Source: Warburgia ugandensis
Lineage: Eukaryota; Streptophyta; Magnoliopsida; Canellales; Canellaceae
Assembly: GCA_035236585.1 (NCBI GenBank)
Contig: CP141132.1
Span: forward strand, 48,611,880-48,675,879
Reading direction: 5' to 3'
Length of the DNA: 64,000 nucleotides
The notes beneath the pieces are model-generated. The model was not told the DNA's origin, made no database searches, and saw only the letters and a program-made list of their open reading frames with translations. A program made the translations under genes and the position numbers. This document shows, piece after piece, positions 1 to 12,558 of this stretch. Numbering within the stretch: the first letter of the stretch is position 1; each line of letters begins with the position of its first letter.

Positions 1-836
1 GTGCACCATTGTTGGATGTAATTTCAAGTTAATGATTGAATTTGTTTCAAGAGAAATGTTCCTGTTTAATTCCAATAGTGAAGTACTTTTAGTTTTGTGT
101 GTTATTGGCCATGAAAAGTAATTGTTAAGTTTCTTTCAATGCCTTGAATTGAATTTATCATCTTATGTCTCATGTGCAATGCCCAACAGTCCATGCACCT
201 TATTTGCTTAAAATATTAGGAAACCATTTAGATATTTAGTTAGTTTAGTGAGTTGTTTAATAATTTTGTATCTTAGTTTTCTTTTCATTTATAATTTCTA
301 GCCGTCTCTCACACATGAACCATATGCACAACTCCATGAGTCATGTATATGGTAATTAGGTGACTTTCCTTTAAGTGGATTGTTGTTCTTTTGATTCATG
401 TTAGCATTACTCATTTAGTTATTTGCATCTTAGGTCAGCTTAGAAAGTTTTGTTTTGAGATTTAGAAAGTTTATTTTTAGTAAGTTTCTAATTCTAATTT
501 AGGGAAGTGTTAATTTAGGAAAGGGTCATTTTTAATGTTCCTTTAGTTTAAGTTTCCTAGATTCATTCATTCTATTTTTACACTAGTTTCTTTATTGAAT
601 GCATGTTAGTTTCTACTTCCATTGCATAGCTTTAATTTAGCAAGTTTATTTTAATTGTAGTTCTAATTTCATGCATATTTCCTTTCTTTTGTCATTTACT
701 TTTCTAGTTTGAATTCAAATCCAATTCAGTTGCTCTCTTCGGCTGAAGTTAAGCACTTTAAATAAGATCAATCCAACATACAAAATTTCATGAGATTCCT
801 CATGGGATTGACCTTGATGTGATTTTAAGTCTTAAC
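1..836 (+). mobile_element. Decayed Athila-like LTR, U5 half (remnant)
   Basis: This is AT-rich sequence without a believable coding region. It carries many imperfect copies of a motif like TTTAGGAAAGTT, which also occur in 50170-50420 on the same strand. At 797-813 the string CCTCATGGGATTGACC resembles CCTCCCATGGAATTGACCC at 47896-47914, which there lies just before an LTR end and primer site. I infer the 3' half of a plus-strand LTR ending near 836 (CTTAACA). The window edge cuts its left side. Family placement rests on resemblance only. Confidence 0.3.
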
Positions 837-859
837 ATGTATGCACATGAATTAGTAGT

Positions 860-3025
860 AATAAATCACACTAGGAATCAAACAGATGTGATATTAGTGG
901 TCCTTATTTAGATTATTCAACCTAGCCAAAGATAGTGAAATCTTTTTCCTAAACTATGAATGGAAGATTAACACATGAAAGATAGAATTATGCTAAAAAT
1001 AAAACATGCTAAACTTAATAATTTTCTTAAAAACACACACTTTCTAAAAATGAAACTTGCCTACTTTAAAAGCTTTCTAAAATTAAAACATTCCTAATTG
1101 GAAAACTTCCCAAAATTGAAACTAAGTAACTTTCCTAAATCAAACTTTATAAACATGAGATTTAGCAACTATGAAAAAATCAATTACTTTCCTAAACTAA
1201 GAATTATGAACTAAGTAAGATGCAAACTTCCAAACATTGGAATCTAAACTAACTACAACTAAACAAGAAAACCGATGGAAAACAATCACTAATCAAGCAA
1301 TCAAAAGAGAACTACCCAAGTATCATGCGTATGACCATGGAATGGTACACATGATTCATTGGTTAGTAATTGATCTACTTAAATAATTAAAAAACCTACA
1401 ACATGCAATCTAATTCAAGCATTAACTAAGCAATCTAATACTCTAATTGGGTCCTTGAAAATTCAAGAAAACATCTAATGAAGCACTTGTAATGCAATCA
1501 ACATTTAAGAATTAAGATCATTAATTGTTGGAAACAAGTAAAAACAAAAAACTCCAAAAAACTTCATTGAATCATATTAAAATTCATCAGCATGGTAAGC
1601 ACATACATGTAATCCAAATATGAAATTTGTTGTCTATTACAATGAATGCTCCCTGTTCTTAAATAACCCAAAAGGACATGACAGACCTTCTTCAATATTC
1701 TAACATCACTCCTAAGTAAGCATGCATTAGGATCAATGGAAAATCCACTAGAAATAAAACCCAAAGCTTTTGCAACTAAGGAAAGCAACAAGGATATCAA
1801 TTGAACCAAGGGAAAATAATGCCAATGAAAAGCAAGAAAAATAATAGATTCAAGATGACTCTCCCTTGGCTGTCACTTCAACAAAAAAACAACCTTAGAT
1901 CTTAATTAACAAGCAAAAAGGCACTAAGGCAATGGAAAATCATTCAACTAAGCAACATTGAAAGTTTAAGAACAACAAAGAGAAGAAGATAAAAAAGGAA
2001 CCAACTAACCTTTAAAGGAAGAACTAAAGAACCAAGTTCTAGACATGGAGCAAACTTGGGAAAGAGCAGCCCCCTTGGAGAACATGTTGAATGATAAAGA
2101 GGAATGGAAAGAAGTGATGAAAGAAAAGCATGCCACCTCCATTGGAGTAGACGTTCTTTTCTTTCTCTAACAGTTGTTCTCTCTTTGAATCCTTTTTGGC
2201 TCTTTTATAATTTGTCTCCTAAGTTTTCTAGCATTACCTAAGGTAAAGGTAGGGGGGATGAAAAATAAAAGGAATTGGATAGCTAGGATTAGGTTATGGT
2301 GTACCTAGGGTTTTCTTAAGGAGGTAATAAAGTGGAACATGATGGAAGGCATGAGGGTGGGAGATGCCTCTTTTTCTAGGAGGGGGCATCTCCCCCATGT
2401 AAAAATCATTGAAGGGCCTTAAAATTAGCAAGTTGGGAAGATATGGATGAGATAAGAGAGAAAGAATGAAATGGAGAGTAAAAAATGGTGATTGGTTGTG
2501 CTAGAGAGAAATAAGGAGGGTAGTGGAGAGGAAAGCAATGATTAGCTAGCTAGTTTCCTAGGAAGTGGGGATTGGTTGGATGGTTTAAATGAAAGTTTAG
2601 GGAGATGGAAGAGTCTTAGAAAGATAGGATTCTTGAATGGAAAGTGAAATTTGTAGTGCCATTTAGTGGTGATGCAGAAAGTGAGAAAGAGGTGGGAAAA
2701 ATAATAAAAATGGAGAGGTATCTTCCTATTGGTCTTATGCGACCTTATCCTTGTGGATTTTCCTCAATTACTTTCAAACTTCCCCATAAATCCCAAGAAT
2801 AATTTTTGGATTCCCCTCCAATCATGGCCTTCCATATAGTTAGGCTCATATGGCTTGATGGCTAACTTTGAGAAATTCATTGGGTTGGCTTCATGGATGG
2901 CTTTCTTAGCTTATCTTGATGGCTCAAATCTTTAGCTTAAATATGGCTAAGTGGCTTAAGTGAAACCCATGCAAAGGTGTAGTACTTTGCGTGGCTTGTT
3001 CTTAAGCTCACTTTGGCCACCTTAT
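860..3025 (-). mobile_element. Decayed Athila-like LTR, minus orientation (remnant)
   Basis: Read on the minus strand, this stretch starts with repeated 'agccat' phrases (2820-3000) like those in 21950-22090. It then has a TATA-like TATAAAAG at 2202-2209, followed by pyrimidine/AG-rich sequence and then the TTTAGGAAAGTT-rich part (1020-1260). That order matches U3, promoter, R and U5 of the LTR-like regions at 14700-17330 and 48900-50433. No coding capacity is visible; the 81-residue frame at 1564-1809 looks accidental. The LTR ends are not defined, because the next element starts at 3026. Confidence 0.4.
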
Positions 3026-5124
3026 GTTGATGTTTTTCGTAAGGGCACTGTCTATTGTGGTATAGCTAATGCAAGTATGGGTCGATCCCACAGGGATGAG
3101 CTTTAAAATTTTAGAATTTTTAATAAAATTTAATTATTTAAAATTCAAATTAATGTACAAAAATTAACAAAAAGAAATCACACTTCATCTTCAAGTTAAC
3201 AGTGAAATTCTAGAGATCTAATTTTAAAAAAAATAGAAGAAGAAACAATAAAACCTTAACTAAACTAAAACTAGAGGAAATTAAGAAAAATCTAATTCCC
3301 TATCTTAAGTACTATCCAATTTCTTCACTTTTGGTGTCACAAACCTTGATCAGACTCCATCAATATGTTCAACATGTTCTAGATTAATGATCTGATGGAG
3401 AAATTTGTCAGATTCTTCAAATTTTTAGAGATCTAATCTAATTAAAGAATTTAAGATTTAATAGCTTAGATCTATTTTCAGAATCTAAATCAAATATTAG
3501 GAACAACAATTCAATAGGAAACTATTCTAAAAAAAATTTATAAAAATTAGTTGAAATTCTGAATTAAAACAAACAAGAAATTAGAAGTTTTCCATGGTTA
3601 AACCAGAACCTTTGATTTGTTTAAACAAGAACAGAATAATATAGAACATGAATTACCAAAATGGGAATAACATAAAACTTGAATAAGAATAGTAATAGGA
3701 CAATAAATGTAAATTGAATTATTCTAATAAGGGCCAAACTAGCATTTTTCCCAAAATATCCTTAAAACTCCTATAAAAGAGGAAAGGTTTGCCGGAAGAG
3801 AAGGGCATGACTTTGTCGACTGAAGTGCATAGATGCCTAGGCTGAGTGGAAAATGACTCCTTTTCTAAGGATGGGGCGTCCCACTGGACTAGCTGTGCTG
3901 GGCAACCTTGATCTAAACTGGGCATCGTCTATTTCAAATGGTCCTTGAATGGCTTAGCCGATGGAGAGCTGGTGCGTAGAAGAGGGAGCTTCGAGATCAT
4001 CTGGCCATCGTATGGAGTAGAGCTAGATGATCTGGGGTTTCTATGACTAGTCGACTGGCCAGTGAAAAGGATGAATGGAAGCAGAGGAGAATGAAAAAAT
4101 GATGTCTGGAGAGTGTGGTCGATGATGAGATGATGTGTGGATATGAAGAATAAAGCATAGATGGACTGGGCAGTGTAGTGAATGAAGGAAAATGATGGAG
4201 AAGATGGGTTGTGCGGTGAATGGAGGAGAGTAGCGATGAAGGCTGGAAGTTGGCTGCTGGGGAAAGAGGTGTGATGGAACTGGCTATTTGATTGTGATGA
4301 AGTAAGAAACACGGATGGAACTCGAGTTCCTATTGAAAACTAAGAGATGGAAAGAGAGATTGGACTGGGGTGGTCTGGGTTGTGGTGAAGAAGCAGAGCA
4401 GGTAAGGTAATTAAACAAATGGGAGAGAGTGATTGTTTGGTTTATGATGGAAGATTGGAGAAAGATAGAGATGGGAGGGAGTGACAACTACAAAAACAAC
4501 AGAATGGAAGGGAAAGAAAACAAATAGGAAGGTGAAACGTAAAACCAAAAATAGAAGATAAGGCTCTTCTTGGGAAGAAGAAGAACAAAGGGAAGGGAAG
4601 TGTTTGAATGGAAACAAAGTGAAAATAAGGACAACCAAAGCTAAGAAAACAACTAAAACTCTCGAAAACTCCAAACTTTAAAAACGCTCCCACTCCCTAC
4701 GGTTCACCTTCTTTAGAATTTTTTCCTTTCCTAATTTTCCTCCACCTCCTTCCTTTAAGAGGTAGATTCCTATTCGGAAACTTTCTCCTCTTCCAAATAA
4801 GGACTCCTCTTCCATTAGGAACCCTTCATCCCTTGCCTTATTGATCTTCAAACTAATCTGCACCATTGAAATTGAATCTGAGCCATCCAACGCTCCTTTA
4901 GTTGATCTGCAAAACCAAAGACTAGATTAGAGTAATCTAAACCATACATTAAGCATCCACTTAGCTCAATTGATCATCTAACCATTAATTTTGACAATTT
5001 ATGGTTGGATGGTCGATTTGAGCTAATTTTTATATTTTATCCAAAAAATTAATAAATTAATGAGTATGATGGTCTAATTAAATGCTAAACTAAGGGTCTT
5101 TTAGCCAAAATGAAACACTTAACA
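3026..5124 (-). mobile_element. Athila/Tat-type LTR (element H, 3' LTR)
   Basis: On the minus strand the repeat begins TGTTAAGTGTTTC at 5124 and ends CATCAACA at 3026, so it has TG...CA ends and is about 2.1 kb long. Just outside the start is a purine tract, CCAGTTGGGGGTG on the minus strand, as expected for a polypurine tract before a 3' LTR. The far end carries a conserved end block (3040-3100) also seen at 50445-50515 and, inverted, at 17265-17315. Plant Athila/Tat LTRs commonly end in sequence like GTGCACTTGCGG; the copy at 50434 matches that closely. Frames at 3929-4693 are LTR background and not genes. Confidence 0.6.
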
Positions 5125-5137
5125 CACCCCCAACTGG
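5125..5137 (-). other. Putative polypurine tract of element H
   Basis: The minus-strand sequence CCAGTTGGGGGTG lies immediately upstream of the LTR start TGTTAAG. A G-rich tract at this place primes plus-strand synthesis in LTR retrotransposons. The position sets the orientation of the element. Confidence 0.5.
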
Positions 5138-7530
5138 CATTTTACTAGTCCTGATCAAAACATGCAGCCAACTGTTTTAGACAAAACTAGTACAAGGTGC
5201 CACTTTTGTAGGTACTCATGATTGCATTTAGCACATGCAACAAGCCCATGAACCCCTAGGTTACCCCTAGTGAACGAGCTAGGCCTTGTGAGGGTTTGTA
5301 GTAAATATACCCACAAAATTCAAGAAGATCGAGTCCCCTATTTTATCTTAGAGAATCATCATTCATTAGCAATTTTACTATTTTTTCACAACTTAATGAA
5401 GAGGATTTGATAATTTTACATACATACACATATTAAAGACATTTTATTTGAGCTATTCCTTGGAGTGCATATGTGTGTGTATAGCTACATAAATCTTGAC
5501 TTCTAACTGGATATGCTTACATTCCATTGGAAATATGCCTTGACCTTAAATCCTCACAGGTATATGCTCAGAAATAAAACTCTCAGATAAGGGGTTTAAA
5601 CATATTTCTCTCATTATGTGATTGAATCCAACAAGCTAATGGTTCACATAATTCTTTTAAATGCTCATGAGACAAAGGAAAGTGATCCATAAGAGTAGAT
5701 GTTATCACCAAGAATATTAAGGGTCTTTTGCCTTAATTCTTTCTTTTTATTTCCTCTTTAAGGCTATGTCCATCGAAGATCAATAGGTCTTTAACTAGGA
5801 TGAAATGTAGGCTTAGGATAAGTTTAGAAAAGAAAGGTATAAAGATTTCAAAGGTTCAAAATTGAGTACATGTCTTCAATGAATATCTACTAAGACAACA
5901 TTTCTTTTGGGTTTGTACTTGAAGTGAATTTCTCTTCCAAATTTTGGTCTTTCTTTTTCATTTTTTTTTCCACTTTTCTCTTTCTTATTTGGAAGAAAGA
6001 CAGCTAATTTTTCTCACTTCCTTGACTTTTTATCCTATTTTTGAAAATTTTCTACTCCACTCATTTTGAAGATGGGTAATGGTTATTTATTTTACTAGGT
6101 TATTCTGGGTTAAGGTAAATGGGGTTAAGAAAGAAAAGGTTTAATAACAGGCTCAAAAGGCTAACTAGTGGTGTACTATATTGAGTAGGCTTTATGACTC
6201 TAGGCTGACTAAGGATGACCTATATCATTTCCTAGGTTTCCTAAAGCCTGTCAGATTCAATAAATTTCTAGAATTAAAGCTATTACACATATTTATTCTT
6301 AATATTTGACCAAAACAATGATAACAGGATCACACTAATGTATGTATGCCAAACAATTTATGGAATTACTTATAACTCTCTAAAAGAAGATAGTCTCTAA
6401 ACTTATTGGGTTATAGGTCTCCACTGGTTTTCCTCAGGGTCTGTAAGTCATACTTTTATATGAGTCTTGATTATGTGCTGTGTGTAAATGGTTTTCAAGA
6501 ATTAACTTTTATAAAATGCTTTGACACATGAATGATATGCAAAATTAATCATATCTATTCCCATTAAGATGTGAAAATAGTATATTTACTAAAATTTGAA
6601 CATCTAATTCTCATCACAGTAAGGGAACTCTACCTTAAAAACTTTTTTTTTTTTTAATTGTTTTCAATTTTCTTTTAAAAGAACTCAAGAAAATTCAAAA
6701 TCTCTATGTGTAGCTACACCCCCAACCTAAATGAAACATTGTCTCCAATGTTTGAAAACATAGGATTCTATATGGAAGTTGAGTGATGTAGACTCTAAAC
6801 CCTTGGGTTGCCTCCCAATAAGCGCTAAGTTTAATGTCTCTAGCCAAACATTACCTAACCTAACTTTCTAAACCTAGAGCTAATTGCGTCGGCTTATGTG
6901 TCATAATCTTAACCCTAAGATGAAATAGCAAGATTTCTTACGCCACTTTAGAATTTTGAGGTAATCTATATATTGCCTCTACCTTGAAATTTTAGGTGGT
7001 GATATGAATATAATACAGTAGATCATCACAATTGTGAAGGTAGTGGGACCATATTGTGGATCACCCATCTTCATTATTTCACGGTAGTCAATATAATTGC
7101 TCCACCTTGAAAATTGAGGTGAGGGAAACACAATGACTGCATGAACTACCCTGGATTTCCTTGGACCATATGGTGACAAACAGTCCTTGTCTTGACTAAA
7201 TTGAGAGATAATAATGACCATTCTATTCAGTTTATCTTTTTCCTCCGTGTCCCTATCATTGTCTTGAACTAAGGTAATAACTTGACTCTACCCTTCTCTA
7301 ATAGGTTGTTCTTGAATTACTAGAGGCGGGGACAAGGTTTGGCTTAAACCTTGGTCAACTGACTCTACTTCTTCCTGTTTTATATGCATAGGTACGGTAT
7401 CAATCATGTTTATATTGCCATCTAATGTTTGTTCAAATAAGACTACTAGGTCCCAATTAGGTACATCTTCTACATTGAAAGGCATAATTTGAATTTCATG
7501 CTTTATAGGAGGATATACTCTGGGTTGCCA

Positions 7531-7923
7531 TCAAGAAGTGTCAATCAGAGGCACAGTAGCCAACAACTCATGCATCTTCTCAATAAATATGTCTTCATCA
7601 AAGTCATAAAAATAGGTGGGACACACATCTAGAGGATTAGGGTTGGATTTTTCTAAAGCTTTATTCTCTTCATCAATGGAAGTCTCTTCATTATCAAAAT
7701 CAGGACATGGCTTGAGCATATCTAAGTTGGAGATTTCTAAGGATGGTTGTAAACTTTGTGGCTCATAAGGATTATAGGAAATTTCTATCCTAGAGTGAAG
7801 AATAAATGGCTCTTTATTATCCCTAATTTGTTTTAGTGTCTCCTCAAATTCCTCCCTCCCTCGTTTTATTTCCTCAATGAAATCCTCCATCATTTGATTT
7901 AATTCCGTATTCTTAGCAGCCAT
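7531..7923 (-). pseudogene. Gag-like fragment (coiled-coil segment) of element H
   Basis: This 130-residue frame begins MAAKNTELNQMMEDFIEE and continues with a charged, heptad-like helix (about residues 1-40). An acidic, asparagine- and proline-rich stretch follows. Helical segments of the type 'NQMMEDFIEEIKRG' are usual in the C-terminal gag part of Athila/Tat elements. There is no zinc knuckle in this frame, and pol does not follow. The gag call is an inference from composition and from position between a retroelement leader and its 3' non-coding region. It could also be an accessory frame. Confidence 0.35.
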
Positions 7924-8060
7924 GCCTTATTCTATTATTTTGCACATATGCTGCATATTTTCTTTTAATAGTGGTTCTTCCTGTAGAGGAAATGACTCAT
8001 AGGGTTGCTATTGTTATTGCACAAGGGTATTGAAAAAGGACTGAGCAGGCTGAACACATG

Positions 8061-8065
8061 ATAGT
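8061..8065. repeat. Target site duplication of A (left)
   Basis: ATAGT precedes TGTAATAACCCC. The matching right copy is ATGGT at 12966-12970, with one difference. Five bases is the usual Ty3/gypsy duplication length. Confidence 0.6.
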
Positions 8066-8418
8066 TGTAATAACCCCAATTTTTGTAATTGATTGAGAAA
8101 ATCATTAAAGTTTGAGTTTCAGAAATTTCGAGCTGAAATATTAGGGTTATTTAGAATATACTTCTTATAAAAGTATAATCAAAGAATAAGACATGTACAA
8201 TTAAAATTAAACTTAGCAAACCCTTTAGAATGACTGTAAGCATGACAAATTCTAAGTTCGGATGAAAAATCCTTAATTTTCTTCATTTCTTGGACAAAAG
8301 GGTAAAATAGTAATTTTACCCAAAAATCAAATTCTGAGACATCAAAATTTAGAATGTACTAAGAAATACGAATCCAACGCCACTAAGTACGCTCAATTCT
8401 GAGATCATGGGAATAAAT

Positions 8419-8452
8419 CCTTTTATATATATATATATATATATATAAAAGG
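8419..8452. repeat. Perfect AT palindrome, 34 nt
   Basis: CCTTTT, a run of alternating AT, and AAAAGG form a perfect palindrome in the upstream part of LTR A. The corresponding part of B (around 55465-55490) is not a palindrome, so the run grew in this copy. It is a likely cruciform-prone microsatellite. Confidence 0.8.
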
Positions 8453-8653
8453 CAAAATGGTCTTTTTACACCATGTGGGGCCCACAAGGGACCCAAAAAC
8501 GAATCCTATAGCCAGCCCATGTGAAATCATGGGTCAAACCATACCAGCTGGTCTTGAGAAAGTAGGTGGAGAATGGGAGAATCCAATGCTTATTTAATAA
8601 TAAAAAATTAACCATCATTACTGCATATCATCATGAAAGAAGACCAAAATACC

Positions 8654-8661
8654 TATAAATA
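8654..8661 (+). promoter_or_regulatory. TATA box of LTR A
   Basis: TATAAATA lies about 590 bp into the LTR. B (55245-55252) and C (62929-62936) have the same octamer at the corresponding place on the minus strand. The CTCTCGTT-type pyrimidine stretch that follows fits a plant transcription start. Confidence 0.6.
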
Positions 8662-9289
8662 CAACCCCAAAAATACTCCTAAAATTCCCACAAAATTGTT
8701 TTCACTCTCCCTAAAAAATTAGACTTAGATCCCTCCCCAAAAACCCAAAAATCCTAAGAGATCGCTCTCGTTTTCAATTTCTTTTTCTTTTTAGATTGGA
8801 ACAAGAGACCTAAAATCAATTAGGCACTCTATTCTAGATCTAATATCATCAATTTCACCGTCCAAAACTTCCCACCATACCTTAGCTACAAAACCCCCAA
8901 AGCAATTTCAAGATCCAACGGTTCAAACAACGGGAAATTGCAAGAATGTTGGATCTTGGGCCATATCTTCATCAAAAGGGTATTTCTTGTAAATTGGACA
9001 CATAAACAACATTTTTTCTCTAATCAGGTAGGTGGGAATACTTTCTATACATGTTTACTATTGTGTAATGAAAATTTTATTTTACTGTAATTTATTTTGG
9101 TGAAAAAAAAAGTAAAAAAAAAGTAACAATAGCACCTTCAATTCAGGATGATAGAGCATTCAAATGGAAAATTGAACCCTACCAATTGATCCAGAAGGGT
9201 CCAAAACCCCTAGGGTAGAATTTTCATGAAGATCTGATAAGGATTAGGGCCTCAATTGATATAGGATTGATTGGACAGTCCAGAATGGA

Positions 9290-9500
9290 CTGTCCGATCT
9301 CTTGATTGAACGAGGCCCAAGACGCTCGGCACGACGCAGCACAGAAAACACCGCACGTGGAAGCGTTTCGTGCGCACTGCGCATGGGACGTTGTTCCAAG
9401 CAGAACGACGGCACTTCTGAAAAATTGACGAGTGTGCGCGCCCGCCTCATGTCCCAGTTATAGGCGCGCGAGCGACGAGCATTCCGCTCCTTCTACCCGC
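9290..9500. other. GC- and CpG-rich island inside LTR A
   Basis: Within otherwise AT-rich sequence this block is rich in CG dinucleotides, including AGGCGCGCGAGCGACGAGC around 9462-9480. It lies 0.6-0.85 kb downstream of the TATA box. It falls inside or next to the frames at 9244-9450 and 9505-9726, which I treat as accidental. Confidence 0.6.
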
Positions 9501-12500
9501 TTCTGTGGATGTCTTGGAAGGGAGCGACCGTAGCACCTTTGTTGCGGAAGCGCTCAATGAGCGGGAGCGTTCCGCCTGGCTTGTTTCCACCAAAAAAGTC
9601 TGGGCCATCCATTCCCTTGGGCCCAGATCAAATCTTGGCCTTAGGAAGGACTATGCACTTCCATATCTAATTTCGGAGCCATCTGAACTCCAAATTGAGA
9701 TCGAAAAGAAGCTATGGAAAGCTTGAAACCTCTATTTTCTGATGAAATGATGAATCTAGAAATTATGTAATAAAACTTTCTGTATTAAAGAAACAAGTTT
9801 CCAATTACCTAGATCTTTAAGATTTGAGAAGATCAGATCTTAGAAATATGTTTTAATAATGATATAAAATTGAAATAAAGTTATCTAAATGATTTATTTG
9901 GACAGATTTAAAAGATATTAAGGGATCTACCCACTATGGTAGAAAAACCCTAAAAATTTCAAAGGGACCCACTTGATCAATAAGATCAAGTGTGATCAGA
10001 TCCTTGAAATGGATGGGATGGATGTTGATATGAAGAAATCCAAGGAGATCATAGATGGATTATGACAAAAACAAAACAATATGACCTTTGGACCTTAATA
10101 AAGAAAACCCCCTAAATATAATTAAACCCTTAATAAAAAGGAAAAGATCTAAGATCTAATGGTTGGATCATAAGTGAAGATTTCTAAGAAAATTAATATA
10201 ATCATTTTCCTTTTCTAATAGCATCTTAAATATGATTTATGTTATAAAGCATGCTAGTGTAACTTTTAGACTTTAGCATGATATGTGATTATATTGTTAT
10301 CATAGGGTGCTAGATTTAATTATCTTAGGGGCACTTTAGTATGATTTCATGCCATTGTAACTTAGGACCATGCTAGAATTTCATATAAGATTATACTATA
10401 GTATGAGATTATACCTAAGGTCCATGTTAGTTTAAATTGAGTTATTAAGGTATATTAGTTGGAAATCATGCTAGTGTAATTTTAGGTACCTTGCCTCATT
10501 ATCATTAAGTGTTCAATTATGTAGTTTTATGCTTTGAATTTATAATTCATTTATGGTTAAATTTTATTAGTAGATCTACTTATTATGAGATAAAGAGCAT
10601 AAAACACCAAAAATGGGATCTAATGAGAAAGTAGACTTTTATGACACAAATAAGAATGGAGTACTTTGGACTTAATTAGTAAGGGCTATAGTTAGTAGGA
10701 CAATATAAGGATTATCAAATCCTTGGCCCAAACTAGGAGAATAATAAACCCCATGAATGACATTGTAAATATGCATGGACTTAATTAAAATCTATTAGAA
10801 AGAGTACTTAGGGTTAACATGCTTATAGAAACCTTATGAAAGGTTGAGCTATGGTCATTCTAGTGGATGTTGAACATAGTGGTTAAGGGGGTTATCTAAT
10901 AGATCCTCGCTCTTCCCCTACCTTCCGTTGACGTTTGTGAGGTCTAAACGCCTCCTTACATGAGGATTGAAGTAACCATTTTGTGTTCACCCATTCAGCG
11001 AGTAAGCCTTAGCCAATTGGAAATAAGACGAGCAGTCTAGACTTAGGCTTAAATAAGTTACCTTCAACCAGCAAAACATTAACTGGTTGAATAATAATAG
11101 TAAGAGCATAAAAGGTTAGTAAATTACCTAACCCTAATAAAAACTGTAAGTAAGATAAGGATGATCAAACAAGATCCATTAGATCTTAGATGATCAAGAA
11201 GAATAAGAATAAGAATATTATATTGTACTTAGTATGCCTGTTTATTAGTATGCTTGTTCTAGTTCATTAGATTAGATAATACAAACCCTTGATCAAAGAT
11301 GATTCAAGGAAGAAAACCAAGATAATCCTCCTTAGGGATGACCAATAACTAAACTTAGATCAAAGAAGAACTAGATGATAAAAGATCTAGGACCTTGATC
11401 TTTATCAACATGTGTAGATTGTCAATCAATAGATCTATGAAAGATCAAGATCAAGGAGATGGACACACTAAGACTTAGAGATAGAAAAATACTTAGATAT
11501 GAATGATCTAAATATCATTCTAAACATCAGATCTAGTGATCAATAGGATTGTTCAAAATTTATATATTGACAATATGATGGATGTACAGATTACATACAT
11601 TAGTCAGGATTATGGAAGATTTGGGAAAAGAGATCACTCCTTAAAGGGAGGAGGATTTGATGAATGCATTTACATGGGATATACATGATTGAACTCATGA
11701 TCTTATGTTGACAAGAGTAATGTTAATACTTGTATTAAATCCCTTGAAAACCTTATGATCCAACCAAGCACAAATAAGATGGTTAAGAACTAGACTATAA
11801 GTGAATAGGGAACTAGAAAATATTTCAGCCCTAAGTGAACAGACAAATGGTCTGATATATATGAAATCTATTTTACATACAAGCTTGGAGGCTTGTGAGT
11901 TTGTTTTAATAGGCATAAGCCTGGGGAGATGCTATTGCTAGAGGAGTTATAAGGGTTTGGCCACCAGCTCCTTGAAATTTGATGATTTGATTATACCTTG
12001 CCCTATGAGAGGCTAAAAGTTGGCTGGGGCAATTATGGGAAGGTCTCCATTGTGAAAGTCCTGTCCCCCCATACGGGCAGTGACATAATATTTTCCATCG
12101 TGGTATCAGTGGTGAACAGGGCAGTTATTCGAGTGCGCTAGTACGGATTAGACTGCAGCATGGCAACCTTTTTGATTATTTTGCACTATGATGTATATGA
12201 GAATAGGCATGGTGAAATGCCTTATGTCTTAGCATAATGAAATGCTAGGTAATTGTATATAACCCATATTTCTCAAGAAGGGAAATTCCCAGTATAAGAC
12301 TAGCTGTAATACTAAATTCTCAAAATGAAGAGAATTGATCAGCTTAGTTGGGAATGATATTTGACTACTTTCATAAATTTAACTGGTTTACTCATGATGA
12401 GTATGTATGTATATAGATATACATAACTTACAAAGTAAGGAGTATGTTTAGGGATAATGGAATGATGAAGTATTGGAATTACATTGTCAATTATTATGCT

Positions 12501-12529
12501 TCTTGAATCCCCTACCAAGCATTGCTTGC

Positions 12530-12558
12530 TGAGATATTGTAAATGTTGCAATATCTCA
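12530..12558. repeat. Hairpin near the 3' end of LTR A
   Basis: TGAGATATTG and CAATATCTCA form a perfect 10-bp stem with a 9-nt loop, about 410 bp before the LTR end. Matching hairpins occur in B (52615-52643), C (56457-56494), D, E and F. Confidence 0.75.

Larger units (their letters stand above)
5125..8065 (-). mobile_element. Internal region of Athila/Tat-type element H (fossil)
   Basis: This minus-strand internal sequence is bounded by the LTR at 5124 and by solo LTR A at 8066. On the minus strand it shows GCGCTTATTGGGAGGCAACC (6806-6825) and then a small inverted repeat AAACATT...AATGTTT (6734-6753) followed by GGTTGGGGGTG (6717-6727). These are familiar marks of the long non-coding 3' part of plant Athila/Tat elements. 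A gag-like piece lies at 7531-7923. I see no reverse transcriptase or integrase in this part. Element H is broken. Whether it was always a pol-less derivative cannot be decided here. Confidence 0.5.

Noticed and set aside
3929-4693. Serine/phenylalanine-rich frames as secreted proteins
   Set aside because: They are pyrimidine-rich LTR sequence in several overlapping frames, inside the LTR at 3026-5124, and the related LTR at 50434 keeps no equivalent frame.
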